A stretch of DNA of 64,000 bases from Microseira wollei NIES-4236 (GTDB lineage Bacteria > Cyanobacteriota > Cyanobacteriia > Cyanobacteriales > Aerosakkonemataceae), in assembly GCF_020521235.1 (NCBI RefSeq), contig NZ_BLAY01000004.1, positions 1-64,000 of the forward strand. Reading direction: 5' to 3'. The notes beneath the pieces were generated by a model. It was not told the DNA's origin. It saw nothing but the letters and a program-made list of their open reading frames with translations, and searched no databases. This document shows, in pieces, positions 42,152-51,368 of this stretch. Made by a program: the position numbers and the translations under genes. The stretch's first letter is position 1, and each line of letters starts with the position of its first letter.

Positions 42152-43264
42152 ATGGTATCTACCTCAAAAATTATTCGCTGGGGAATTCTGGGCACGGGCA
42201 AAATTGCTAGAGATTTTGCCCAAGGACTAAAGTTTTTGCCAGATGCTCAATTGCTAGCAGTGGGATCGCGAACATTATCCACAGCTCAAGAGTTTTCCCG
42301 CCAATTGAACGTACCAAAAGCATACGGCAGCTATGAAGACTTAGTTAAAGACCCAGAAATTGATGTTGTTTATATCGCGACACCCCAAATCAGGCATAAA
42401 CAAGACAGCATCCTCTGTTTAGAAGCAGGCAAAGCCATCCTTTGCGAAAAACCCTTTACAATTAATGCCCAAGAAGCTCGCGAAGTCATTACTCTTGCTC
42501 GCCAAAAGCAATTGTTTTGCATGGAAGCAATGTGGATGCGCTTCATGCCTTTAATCCAAAAAGTTCGCGAGCTAATTAATAGCGGGGAAATTGGCGAAGT
42601 TACCACGTTAACGGCTGACTTTGGCTATGGTGTCGAGTTCGATCCAAACAACCGCTTGTTCAATTTAAAATCAGGCGGAGGCGCTTTGCTGGATCGCGGT
42701 ATCTATCCGCTTTCTTTAGCCTTTTTCCTATTCGGTTTTACCGATAAAATTGTCAGTCAAGCGACGATTGGCGAAACAAGCGTCGATGAACAATGCGCGA
42801 TGGTTTTAAGCTACTCCAAAGGACAGATCGCCATCCTTTCTGCAAATCTGCGTGCCACAACTTCCAACGAAGCGATCGTTAGTGGAACTCACGGACAAAT
42901 CCGGATTCACGCCCCATTTTACCGTCCGCATCAAATATCGATTGCCAAGTTTTCCCCTGCTGCTTTATTTACTGCAAAATCAGCCAATTCCAGTTTCAAG
43001 CAAAAAATTATATCTTCTGCCAAAGAAAATCCTTTTGTGCAGCGTTTGTATCTGCAATTTGGCAGTTATCTCAAGCAACCGAAAAAAATCGTGCAACCCC
43101 CCGAAGGGAATGGCTATAACTACGAAGCGGCGGAGGTGATGCGTTGTCTTGTCAGCGGTGAAAAGGAAAGTAAAATTATGCCGCTTGACGAGACATTAAG
43201 CATTATGGAAACGATGGATGCGATTCGCCGTCAGTGGAATTTGCCATATCCACAAGAATTTTAG
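42152..43264 (+). CDS. Gfo/Idh/MocA family oxidoreductase (2)
   Basis: A 370-residue paralog of the preceding gene. The nucleotide motif is IRWGILGTGKIARDF, and the signature ILCEKPFTINAQEA lies near residue 95. The dimeric dihydrodiol/glucose-fructose oxidoreductase-like C-domain has GGGALLDRGIYPLSLA. ATG at 42152 is preferred to an upstream TTG. Co-directional with the gene before it, and probably one operon. Confidence 0.82.
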   Translation: MVSTSKIIRWGILGTGKIARDFAQGLKFLPDAQLLAVGSRTLSTAQEFSRQLNVPKAYGSYEDLVKDPEIDVVYIATPQIRHKQDSILCLEAGKAILCEKPFTINAQEAREVITLARQKQLFCMEAMWMRFMPLIQKVRELINSGEIGEVTTLTADFGYGVEFDPNNRLFNLKSGGGALLDRGIYPLSLAFFLFGFTDKIVSQATIGETSVDEQCAMVLSYSKGQIAILSANLRATTSNEAIVSGTHGQIRIHAPFYRPHQISIAKFSPAALFTAKSANSSFKQKIISSAKENPFVQRLYLQFGSYLKQPKKIVQPPEGNGYNYEAAEVMRCLVSGEKESKIMPLDETLSIMETMDAIRRQWNLPYPQEF

Positions 43265-43323
43265 ATTTGTGACAAAGAGCGCAGGTTGGGTCATTGCCAA
43301 CGAAACCCAACCTACTAGAAAAT

Positions 43324-43373
43324 TATTACCAATTAGCAATTAGCAATTAGCAATTAGCAATTAGCAATTAGCC
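43324..43373. repeat. short tandem repeats (CAATTAG heptamers)
   Basis: About seven TTAGCAA units. The last ones provide the stop codon of the converging GT4 gene (its minus-strand end is Leu-Glu-Asn-Gly-stop). Confidence 0.85.
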
Positions 43374-44579
43374 ATTTTCCAGATAAGTCTGAAATAGGTT
43401 GAGCAATTTGCTTGCTTCTTGAGCTGCATCATGATACAGTGCCACAGATTCAGCACCGGAAGTGCCCATTTTTGCTAATTCTTCGACAGGTGTCTGCAAT
43501 ACTGTACGCATAGCTGCGGCTAAGGCAGAAGCAGATCCGGAAGGGACTAACCAGCCGCATTTTCCAGGTTCAACTAATTCTGGAATACCGGCAATATACG
43601 TACCGATAACGGGACGAGAAAGTGCCAGCGCTTCCATGACTACAACTGGCAAACCTTCGGCAAAACTGGGAAGCACCATTACTTGAGCAGCCAAAATTTG
43701 TTGCTGAACTTGTGCATTAGTTGCCCAACCTGTAATTTCGATATAGTCTTCTAGATGCATCTGTGAAATTAAGGTTTCAATCTCGTTTCGCAGGGGGCCA
43801 TCGCCGACAAGAATGACCTTAAACTTGAATCCCTCAGCAGCTAATTGGCTGACGGCTTCGATCAAGATTAGGTGACCTTTTTGTTCGCCTAAACGGCCGA
43901 CGCAAACAAATCGCGGTTGGTTTGGCAGGGGGACGTAAGGTTGAGATAAAAACATTTTGTCTACACCGCAGCGAATCACGTGAATTTTTGACCACTGCTT
44001 GTAGTCGCACCAGCGAAATAGCTGGCTTTTGCCATAGGAACAAACGGCGGCGACAAAGGCGGCGCGTTTAATTTTTTCCGGTAAAGCGAGCGCTTCCGGT
44101 TTATCAAATTCGTGGGGACCGTGGACTGTAAAGCTGTATTGGGGACCTCCCATCAAGTTGCACAGCATGGCAACGGTGGTGCCGTTGGTGGCGAAGTGTG
44201 CGTGGACATGTTCGATCCCCAAATCCAACAGCCATTGCAGCAAAACGCAGGCTTCCAGCAAGTAAATCAGATTGATTAAAACGCCTCGATCCGATCCCCA
44301 GCCGATTTTGACGGTTAACTGTAGCGCCTTCCACCAACGCAGCGGTCGCCCAAACGCAACGCGAAGTAAACCTAGGAGCAAACCAAACGCCCCCACCCCC
44401 AGAATATACCGAGTTTTTTCTGGCTCTTGCTTATCCGCTTCATCAGCTAGATCTTTGTCTGGAAGGCGAATGGAAAACCGGGCGACTGGAATTCCAGCCG
44501 CTTCAATTGCTGCTATTTCTCTGCGGATGAAAGTACAGCTGGGGTAAGGATGCTGACTCATTAGATAAGCAATTTTCAT
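43368..44579 (-). CDS. glycosyltransferase family 4
   Basis: A 403-residue GT-B enzyme. KIAYLMSQHPYPSCTFIRREIAAIEAAGI at the start and VHAHFATNGTTVAMLCNLM resemble colanic-acid WcaL-type transferases. The C-terminal donor domain has FVCVGRLGEQKGHLILIEAV and the E-x7-E motif in AEGLPVVVMEALALSRPVIGT. It is retaining, with a nucleotide sugar donor. It points opposite to the flanking glycan genes, so it is separately transcribed. Confidence 0.85.
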   Translation of the reverse strand: MKIAYLMSQHPYPSCTFIRREIAAIEAAGIPVARFSIRLPDKDLADEADKQEPEKTRYILGVGAFGLLLGLLRVAFGRPLRWWKALQLTVKIGWGSDRGVLINLIYLLEACVLLQWLLDLGIEHVHAHFATNGTTVAMLCNLMGGPQYSFTVHGPHEFDKPEALALPEKIKRAAFVAAVCSYGKSQLFRWCDYKQWSKIHVIRCGVDKMFLSQPYVPLPNQPRFVCVGRLGEQKGHLILIEAVSQLAAEGFKFKVILVGDGPLRNEIETLISQMHLEDYIEITGWATNAQVQQQILAAQVMVLPSFAEGLPVVVMEALALSRPVIGTYIAGIPELVEPGKCGWLVPSGSASALAAAMRTVLQTPVEELAKMGTSGAESVALYHDAAQEASKLLNLFQTYLENG

Positions 44580-44639
44580 GTCGTTGGTGCAATCTGTTGA
44601 TTACAGTTCTAGATATCAAGTGATATTCTAGTTGGCTCG

Positions 44640-44770
44640 GTTGACATCCTGCCCAAGAAAGCTGACGCGCTCTCTTGGGGATTCCCGTCATCACTGACGG
44701 GGTTTCCTGGCTGTTACCCGGTTGGGTTTCTCCATCCCAGCAGTGGAGTGTCTTATCCTTTTAGCGATCA
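44640..44770. other. hairpin-rich segment, possible insertion-element end
   Basis: Contains CCCAAGAAAGCTGACGCGC then TCTTGGG, and CCCGTCATCACTGACGGGG, of the kind seen at ends of tnpB elements. A minus-strand frame ends GMEKPNRVTARKPRQ, vaguely like the tail of a transposon protein. No tnpB body is present. The 44580-45485 gap otherwise holds the family A element and AT-rich DNA. Confidence 0.3.
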
Positions 44771-44893
44771 ATAATACTTGCCACTGGGATCGCGTTGACG
44801 CCATGCTGCGCCAACCCATCACCGGATTACACCTGGAAAACTCGACTTTATCTGAGGGATGAAGAAGCTTCGCTAACCTTTGCGAATGAATCT

Positions 44894-45022
44894 CAGGAGT
44901 TACGCAAGGGCGTTGCCAGAAACCCGGTTTCGACCGTCGTTCGCGAAGCGGAAGGGAGGCATATCTCTCGCCACCAAACCAACGATTTTTCCTAGAAACC
45001 GGGAACTTGCGCGTAAGTCCTG
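44894..45022. mobile_element. family A element, long form, with target duplication
   Basis: CAGGAGTTACGC to GCGTAAGTCCTG flanked by AATCT (44889-44893 and 45023-45027). The central block CGTTCGCGAAGCGGAAGGG is shared with the copy at 54141, nearly base for base. Confidence 0.87.
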
Positions 45023-45485
45023 AATCTAATATAAAAAATTTTTTCAGCTCAATAAAATTACGGAGTTTACGCCATCGCCTACGGCAAGCTATCCTTCGGG
45101 AATTCATTCGCACCAAGGCGATAGTTTCTCCGTAACTCCCTCTTTTATCCGAAGAATTACATATACTATATGTTAGTTACAAACACGGTTTTCCTTACTG
45201 CATCTTGGCTCAGTAACTTTAGATAAAAAACATCTAATTTTTACCTAAAATTTATAGCAAAAGTTATTAAAAAAGCGAAAATTTACGCAGTTAGAGTTAT
45301 GGTGTTATGGAAGATACTCAAAGAGTAACTATCCTAGCTCCAGAATAAACAGGTTTCTCAAACCCAAGAAAACCTGAAAAAGCTCTATGAGGAATGTTTG
45401 TTTGACTTGTTTAAGCTAAATGTGAATTTAACCATGGCTTCTACAAACAATTTTAACAATTACCACAAAAGCGATTGTCGTAAAG

Positions 45486-46628
45486 ATGATAGAAGAAACT
45501 AACCATAAGTTTATAACTGACTCTAAGATTGCAGAAGTCACCCAATCGTTTAAGCTCAACGATCCGACCCAAGAACAAAAGTATAGACCGCTGGTTTCAT
45601 TAATTGTTCCTGCTTACAACGAAGCGGCGATTGTTGAGAAAAATTTAGCTATACTCTGCGATTACATGACATCCCTGGAAGGTGAATACCGCTGGGAGAT
45701 GCTGGTGATTAATGACGGGAGTAAAGATGATACTGGCGAAAAAGCTGAGGCTTTTGCTAGAACTAGAGAGAACGTTATGGTTTTGCACCATATCGTTAAC
45801 TTTGGTTTGGGTCAAGCTTTAAAATTAGCCTTCAATCACAGCCGAGGCGATTATGTTATAACGGTGGATATAGACCTGAGTTATTCTGTCGATCACATCG
45901 AAAGACTTCTGACTAAAATCAAAGAAACAGGAGCAAAAATTGTGATTGCTTCCCCTTATATGAAAGGGGGAAAAGTCTCAAACGTTCCCTGGATGAGGAA
46001 AGTTTTGAGCGTTTGGGCTAATAGATTTTTGTCCGCTACTTCCCACGGCGACTTGACGACATTGACCGGCTTGGTAAGAGTTTATGACGGCAAGTTTGTG
46101 AGGTCGCTAAACTTGCGGGCGATGAGTATGGATATTAACCCGGAGGTGATCTACAAAGCCAGGATGTTACGCGCCCGAATAGAAGAGATACCGGCGCATT
46201 TATGCTGGACCGATCAGAAAGCAGTAAAAGTAGCCAAGAAGAAAAAGGCAAAACGCCGCTCAAGTATGAGAATCTTGCGACAGATTTGGGCGGTTGGTTT
46301 TTTAGGATTTATTTTCAGACCAGTGATGTTTTTCTTCATACCTGGGTTGCTGCTTTTCCTGCTTTCTATGTACGCTAATATTTGGGTGCTGATTCATTGC
46401 TTTATGCAATATGAAATCCTGGCAAAATACACTAATTTTACCTACCTGACTGAAGCAGTTGCGGCTGCATTTTACCAAGCTCCCCATGCGTTTGTAATTG
46501 GCGGAATCACCTTGATTCTGGCGATTCAGTTAATCAGTCTAGGCATCCTAGCTATGCAAAGCAAGAGCTACTTTGAAGAGATTTTTTACTTGGGTAGTTC
46601 TATTTACAGAGCGAATCAGGAAAAATAG
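45486..46628 (+). CDS. glycosyltransferase family 2 with two C-terminal membrane helices
   Basis: A 380-residue GT-A enzyme. SLIVPAYNEAAIVEKNLAIL opens the fold, and the acidic motif is DYVITVDIDLSYSVDH (about residue 140), giving the DxD. Two membrane helices lie at about residues 275-310 and 330-365, after a very basic stretch KVAKKKKAKRRSS. It resembles dolichol/undecaprenyl phosphate mannosyl or glucosyl transferases, which charge a lipid carrier used by GT-C enzymes such as those further down this locus. Confidence 0.8.
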   Translation: MIEETNHKFITDSKIAEVTQSFKLNDPTQEQKYRPLVSLIVPAYNEAAIVEKNLAILCDYMTSLEGEYRWEMLVINDGSKDDTGEKAEAFARTRENVMVLHHIVNFGLGQALKLAFNHSRGDYVITVDIDLSYSVDHIERLLTKIKETGAKIVIASPYMKGGKVSNVPWMRKVLSVWANRFLSATSHGDLTTLTGLVRVYDGKFVRSLNLRAMSMDINPEVIYKARMLRARIEEIPAHLCWTDQKAVKVAKKKKAKRRSSMRILRQIWAVGFLGFIFRPVMFFFIPGLLLFLLSMYANIWVLIHCFMQYEILAKYTNFTYLTEAVAAAFYQAPHAFVIGGITLILAIQLISLGILAMQSKSYFEEIFYLGSSIYRANQEK

Positions 46629-46639
46629 GAGAAAAACCA

Positions 46640-47863
46640 ATGATCAATTCAGTTTTGAGCGAAAAAAAGCTGTTAACATTGCCTTCGGATCAAGAAGCTT
46701 CTGGTCGCACGCTGGGGGCGGAAGAAATTGCCCTAATAACTGAGGCGATACAAAGCGGAACTCTGACTAGCACGAAAGGGAATTTTGTTAAAAATTTAGA
46801 AAAGTTATTTGCCGAATTGGTGGGGGTTAAACGCGCTTATGGTTGTGCGTCGGGATCGGCAGCAGTTCACGTAGCGATCGCAGCGATCGATCCGGAACCA
46901 GGTGATGAAATTATCACCACTTCAATCACCGATATGGGGGCGCTAACGCCAATCATTTATCAGGGTGCAATTCCAGTATTTGCCGATGTCGATCCCAAAA
47001 CTTGGAACGTGACGGCGGAAACAATTGAACCGTGCATTAGCGATCGCACCAAAGCCATCATCGTCACCCATCTGTTTGGCAATCCCTGCAACATGACCGA
47101 GATAATGGAATTAGCGCGATCGCGTAATATTCCCGTTATCGAAGACTGCGCCCAAGCTTACGGTGCCAAACATAACGGACAACACGTTGGTAGCATTGGC
47201 GACATCGGTTGTTTCAGCTTACAACAAGGCAAGCATATTACCACGGGCGAAGGTGGATTAGTTACCACAAACAACGACGCCTTAGCACGCCGGATGTACC
47301 TATTTATTAACAAAGCTTGGGGATACGGCGATCCCAACCCAGACCACTATTTCTTAGCCTTGAATTATCGCATGTGCGAATTACAAGGAGCCGTCGCAGT
47401 AGGACAATTATCCAAATTAGAATCCGTCGTACACAGTCGCGTTACCAGCGCCAACAAACTGACGGAAAAATTACAAGGAATAGCGGGAATTACTACGCCT
47501 TGGGTTGACCCGCGAAATATCCACACTTACTGGAAATATTGTCTGAGCGTGGATGGTAATATTATCCCCAACGGCCCCGTCGGAATGGCGCAAAAATTGA
47601 AAACCAAAGGCATTTTCTCCGCGCCGCGATACATTCAAAAACCCGCATTCATGTGCGAAATTTTCCAAAAACAAAATACCTTTGGAAAATCGCGTTTCCC
47701 CTTCACATTAGCGCGTCCCGAAGCCGTGGATTATAGCCGCGAGCGCTTCACGGGAACCTACGCCGGATTAGAAAGCGTTTTAGTCCTGCCTTGGAACGAA
47801 CGCTACACCGACGAACACATCGACTATATCGCCGACTCAATTCGCGAAGCAGTTGCCGAATAG
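46640..47863 (+). CDS. DegT/DnrJ/EryC1 sugar aminotransferase
   Basis: A 407-residue PLP-dependent enzyme. CASGSAAVHVAIAAIDPEPGDEIITTSIT, PVIEDCAQAYGAKHNG, then the PLP-Lys motif CFSLQQGKHITTGEGGLVTTNN (Lys near residue 195). An AGGAG box 8-12 bases before the start, 11 bases after the GT2 stop, shows coupling. It transfers an amino group to a keto-sugar nucleotide. With the dehydrogenase at 48066 and acetyltransferase at 49109 it would make an acetamido sugar. Confidence 0.85.
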   Translation: MINSVLSEKKLLTLPSDQEASGRTLGAEEIALITEAIQSGTLTSTKGNFVKNLEKLFAELVGVKRAYGCASGSAAVHVAIAAIDPEPGDEIITTSITDMGALTPIIYQGAIPVFADVDPKTWNVTAETIEPCISDRTKAIIVTHLFGNPCNMTEIMELARSRNIPVIEDCAQAYGAKHNGQHVGSIGDIGCFSLQQGKHITTGEGGLVTTNNDALARRMYLFINKAWGYGDPNPDHYFLALNYRMCELQGAVAVGQLSKLESVVHSRVTSANKLTEKLQGIAGITTPWVDPRNIHTYWKYCLSVDGNIIPNGPVGMAQKLKTKGIFSAPRYIQKPAFMCEIFQKQNTFGKSRFPFTLARPEAVDYSRERFTGTYAGLESVLVLPWNERYTDEHIDYIADSIREAVAE

Positions 47864-47905
47864 GGCAATTTTAGATTTTAGATTGCAGATTGCAGATTGC
47901 AGATT

Positions 47906-47994
47906 CAGAGGCTAGAAACCGGGTTTATGAGTAGATCTCTGGTTTCCAAATCGAAGATTTTTCATATAAACCCGGTTTCTTTGCGTAAGTCCCG
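47906..47994. mobile_element. family A element, short form, with target duplication
   Basis: CAGAGGCTAGAAACCGGG to GCGTAAGTCCCG, flanked by AGATT (47901-47905 and 47995-47999). It sits inside AGATTGC-type tandem repeats, so the flanks alone are weaker evidence here. Confidence 0.65.
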
Positions 47995-48065
47995 AGATTG
48001 AAATTAAATCGGCAATCTAAAATCTACGATCTTCAATTTCTTTTTGGTAATGAGGATATAAGACT

Positions 48066-49112
48066 ATGGAACCCAAAATTAATTTTGGTTTGGTTGGTGC
48101 AGGCAGTATTGCCCAAGCTTACGTGCAAGCATTTGGTACTTGCAAAAATGCCCAGTTAGTAGCCGTCGCAGATATTCGACTTGATGCGGCTAAAACTTTA
48201 GCAGCCAAATTAGGATGCCAAAGCTACGACTCTTACCAAGCGATGGCTGAAAGCGAAAAACTGGATGCAGTTATTATTTGCACCCCGCCAATCACCCATC
48301 CAGAAATCAGCCTGTATTTTATCGACCGGAAAATTCACGTACTCTGCGAAAAACCTTTCAGCATTGACTCGAAAAGTGCCAAAACAATGCTTGATTCTGC
48401 GAAAAAAGCTGGTGTCAAGCTGACAATGGCCTCAAAATTCCGCTACGTCGAGGACGTAATTAAAGCCAGAAATATCGTCAATTCGGGAATTTTGGGAGAA
48501 ATTGTTTTATTTGAAAATGCCTTTACCGCCCGGGTTGATATGACATGCCGCTGGAATTCTAACCCCAAAGTTAGCGGCGGCGGCGTGTTAATTGATAACG
48601 GCACCCACTCGGTTGATATCATGCGCTATTTTCTCGGCCCCCTGGCAGAAGTGCAGGTGGTAGAAGGCAAGCGCATTCAAGGATTAATCGTCGAAGATAC
48701 GGTGCGGATTTTTGTCACAAGCACCAGCGGAGTGACGGGCAATATCGACCTATCTTGGAGTATTAATAAAGATCTAGATTACTACATCCGCATTTACGGA
48801 TCTTTAGGTACGATTTCCATCGGCTGGAAAGAATCGAAATATCGTCAATCTACCAGTTCGGATTGGATTGTCTTCGGCAAAGGCTACGACAAAGTCCAAG
48901 CATTTGGCAGCCAAATCGAGAACTTCGCGAAAGCCATCCAAGGCGAAGAATCGCTGTTAATTACCTCCCAAGATGCGTTGGCTTCCGTAGAAGTAATTGA
49001 AGCAGCTTATGCGGCAATGAACCAAAATCATTGGATGGCGGTTGCCCAAGAAACCAACGCCAGCCAACGATTAAACGGCTTGAAACAATTGTTAGAATTG
49101 AGCAAAGTATGA
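48066..49112 (+). CDS. Gfo/Idh/MocA family oxidoreductase (3), WlbA/WbpB-like
   Basis: A 348-residue enzyme with INFGLVGAGSIAQAYVQAF at the N-terminus and VLCEKPFSIDSKSAKTML near residue 95. The acetyltransferase gene overlaps its last four bases (ATGA), so the two act together. By analogy with WlbA/WbpB it would oxidise a UDP-sugar at C3 before amination by the DegT enzyme. The sugar is not identifiable from sequence. Confidence 0.82.
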   Translation: MEPKINFGLVGAGSIAQAYVQAFGTCKNAQLVAVADIRLDAAKTLAAKLGCQSYDSYQAMAESEKLDAVIICTPPITHPEISLYFIDRKIHVLCEKPFSIDSKSAKTMLDSAKKAGVKLTMASKFRYVEDVIKARNIVNSGILGEIVLFENAFTARVDMTCRWNSNPKVSGGGVLIDNGTHSVDIMRYFLGPLAEVQVVEGKRIQGLIVEDTVRIFVTSTSGVTGNIDLSWSINKDLDYYIRIYGSLGTISIGWKESKYRQSTSSDWIVFGKGYDKVQAFGSQIENFAKAIQGEESLLITSQDALASVEVIEAAYAAMNQNHWMAVAQETNASQRLNGLKQLLELSKV

Positions 49113-49735
49113 GCGTTCGCATTCATCCCACAGCCATTGTTGAAAAAGACGTAGAAATTGGGGCTGGTTCGTCAGTTTGGGATAGCGTTCACATTCGGCA
49201 TTCAACCAATATTGGCGAAGAGTGCATTGTGGGCGAAAAAACATACATCGCCTACGGTGTAAAAATTGGCAACCGGGTCAAAATTAACGCCTTTGTCTAT
49301 ATTTGTACGGCGGTGACAATTGAAGATGGGGTGATGATTAGTGCCGGAACAGTCTTCACCAACGATCGCTTTCCCAGAGCAACTACTTCCGACTTGAAAC
49401 AGTTGCGGACTTCCGATCCGGACGAACATACCTTGCCGACGCTGGTGCGAGAAGGCGCTACGATTGGCGCTCATTGCACAATTGGGAACGATTTGGTCAT
49501 CGGACGCTTTGCCATGATTGGCATGGGTGCGCTCGTTACCAAGTCCGTGCCGGATTTTCATTTAGCGATTGGACATCCGGCGAGGTCCGTGGGGTGCGTT
49601 TGTCGCTGCGGAGAACCACTGGTGAGGTTTTCTGATGATACGCCGCCGGATTTCGACGAGATAACCTGTTCCGCTTGCGGACTCAAGTATGCGATCAAAA
49701 ATCGCATGGTAATTGAGTTGACGCCCCCAGTTTAA
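49109..49735 (+). CDS. hexapeptide-repeat N-acetyltransferase, WbpD/WlbB-like
   Basis: A 208-residue left-handed beta-helix enzyme. The hexapeptide turns (IHPTAIVEKDVEIGAGSSVWDSVHIR, then VREGATIGAHCTIGNDLVIGRFAMIGMGALV) are clear. The C-terminus is extended, with a possible zinc ribbon of four Cys (CVCRCGEPL and ITCSACGLKY), not seen in the minimal family. Start 49109 overlaps the dehydrogenase stop. It likely acetylates the 3-amino group placed by the DegT enzyme. Confidence 0.85.
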   Translation: MSVRIHPTAIVEKDVEIGAGSSVWDSVHIRHSTNIGEECIVGEKTYIAYGVKIGNRVKINAFVYICTAVTIEDGVMISAGTVFTNDRFPRATTSDLKQLRTSDPDEHTLPTLVREGATIGAHCTIGNDLVIGRFAMIGMGALVTKSVPDFHLAIGHPARSVGCVCRCGEPLVRFSDDTPPDFDEITCSACGLKYAIKNRMVIELTPPV

Positions 49736-49803
49736 GAATTGCAAATTTTAGATTGCAGATTTGAGATTTAATTTAATCTGAAAGCTGCAATCTGAAATTT
49801 AAA

Positions 49804-51324
49804 ATGCCCTCAATGCGATTGACCCGCCTCGACATTCTAGTTCTGGCAACCGTTGTTCTGATCGGATTGATTCACGTGCCTTACCCGTTTGAAGGCGATC
49901 AGGCATTGTTTACCATCGGTGCATGGAAAATGAGCCAAGGAGGGATTCTATATCGAGATTTCTGGGACTTGAAGCAGCCTGGGATTTATGCCTTTTACCT
50001 GTTAGCCGGATCGATGTTTGGCTTCCATGAGGTGGGCATTCATAGCTTTGAATTGCTTTATATGCTTGCTTTTTCCGCCGTGCTAATAATTACTTTAAAA
50101 GATTATTACAGCCAGCGCGCGATCGCCAGTTTAACCCCGCTGCTGACAGTCGGTATTTACTATGGCGTTTCTGGTGCTTGGCATCTGACGCAGTTGGAAG
50201 CTTTGGTTGGCTTTCCGATGTTTCTTGCCCTTTATTTTGCTGTTAAAGCTTACCTAGCTCAAAAATATCAGTTTGGATTGCTTTTCCTCTCCGGTGTGAT
50301 GGGGGGAATTGTGCTGCTATTTAAGCTCATTTTCCTGCCCATCCTGCTGGTTTTTTGGGCGATGGCGCTGATTGATGCTGTGGGGGTGAAAGGGTTTTTT
50401 AAGAGGTTGATAGCGATTGGCGTAACCGTCGTTTTGGGAACTTTATTACCATTGGCGATCGCTGGGATATACTTCGCCCAGTTCGACTTGTTGCCCCTGC
50501 TTTATCAAAATTTTTTTGAACGTCCGATCCAAATATTTAATCAATCGCCATTTTCGACAAACGAGCGTTTCATCAAGTCAGTCATGTGGTTTATTTCTAG
50601 ATTGGCGCCGCTGATAGTTTTTGGCTCCATCGGGGCTTATACATTTAAAAGACAGCCAAGAGATTTGATGACGCTTTACCTTGTTTTATGGTTAATATCC
50701 GGACTGGGTGTCATCTTGATCCAGTACAAACTTGGTTGGGAATACTATTTCATGTTAATCGTTGTGCCCCTCGGTATTCTAGCTGGTAAAGGCTTAGAGT
50801 TCTTGTGGCAGATAATTAGACAAAATCCTGGTTTAAATTTACCTTGTAAAAAAAGAAGCGTGGCAGCGTTTAGTCTAATCTTTCTATTTTCAACTGCATT
50901 AATATCTTTAGCTAGGAAGAGTTTTTTCTTAGTACTGGAAGGCTTCGCGATCAAACAAGACCAACAGCGAGGATACCAAAGCCATTTAGCTCCCGATTAT
51001 CCGACGATTTTAAAGGAAGTGGCATGGCTGAAAAAACCCGAAAGGTTACCTGGAGATATCTATGTTTTTGGCGATCCGCGTTATTATTTATTATCAGGTC
51101 GTAAAAGAGCGATCGCATTCCATCTTTGGACTCCCCTAGTACCCGATCAATGGATGCAGTTACGCGAGCAATTGCAGGCAGAGCGACCAGTTTATATTTT
51201 CGTCGAAACTAGATTTAGCTTGCTCCTACAAAAACAACCCCAAATTGCCCGTTTCATTGCATCTAACTATAACATTTCGCACCAAAGTAATGCCGGGGTT
51301 TGGTACATTTTAAATCGCAAGTAG
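49804..51324 (+). CDS. polytopic membrane glycosyltransferase-like protein (GT-C)
   Basis: A 506-residue protein with about ten membrane helices. The first loop PYPFEGDQALFTIGAWKMSQGGILYRDFWDLKQPGIYAFY holds the acidic residue pattern of GT-C enzymes that use lipid-linked sugars. The C-terminal 120 residues are soluble and contain YVFGDPRYYLLSGRKRAIAFH. Related to ArnT/PMT-like proteins, exact sugar and acceptor unknown. ATG at 49804, or at 49813. Confidence 0.7.
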   Translation: MPSMRLTRLDILVLATVVLIGLIHVPYPFEGDQALFTIGAWKMSQGGILYRDFWDLKQPGIYAFYLLAGSMFGFHEVGIHSFELLYMLAFSAVLIITLKDYYSQRAIASLTPLLTVGIYYGVSGAWHLTQLEALVGFPMFLALYFAVKAYLAQKYQFGLLFLSGVMGGIVLLFKLIFLPILLVFWAMALIDAVGVKGFFKRLIAIGVTVVLGTLLPLAIAGIYFAQFDLLPLLYQNFFERPIQIFNQSPFSTNERFIKSVMWFISRLAPLIVFGSIGAYTFKRQPRDLMTLYLVLWLISGLGVILIQYKLGWEYYFMLIVVPLGILAGKGLEFLWQIIRQNPGLNLPCKKRSVAAFSLIFLFSTALISLARKSFFLVLEGFAIKQDQQRGYQSHLAPDYPTILKEVAWLKKPERLPGDIYVFGDPRYYLLSGRKRAIAFHLWTPLVPDQWMQLREQLQAERPVYIFVETRFSLLLQKQPQIARFIASNYNISHQSNAGVWYILNRK

Positions 51325-51368
51325 AGCGGAACTTATTTTAGATTTAATCTCAATCTTCAATTTGGACT

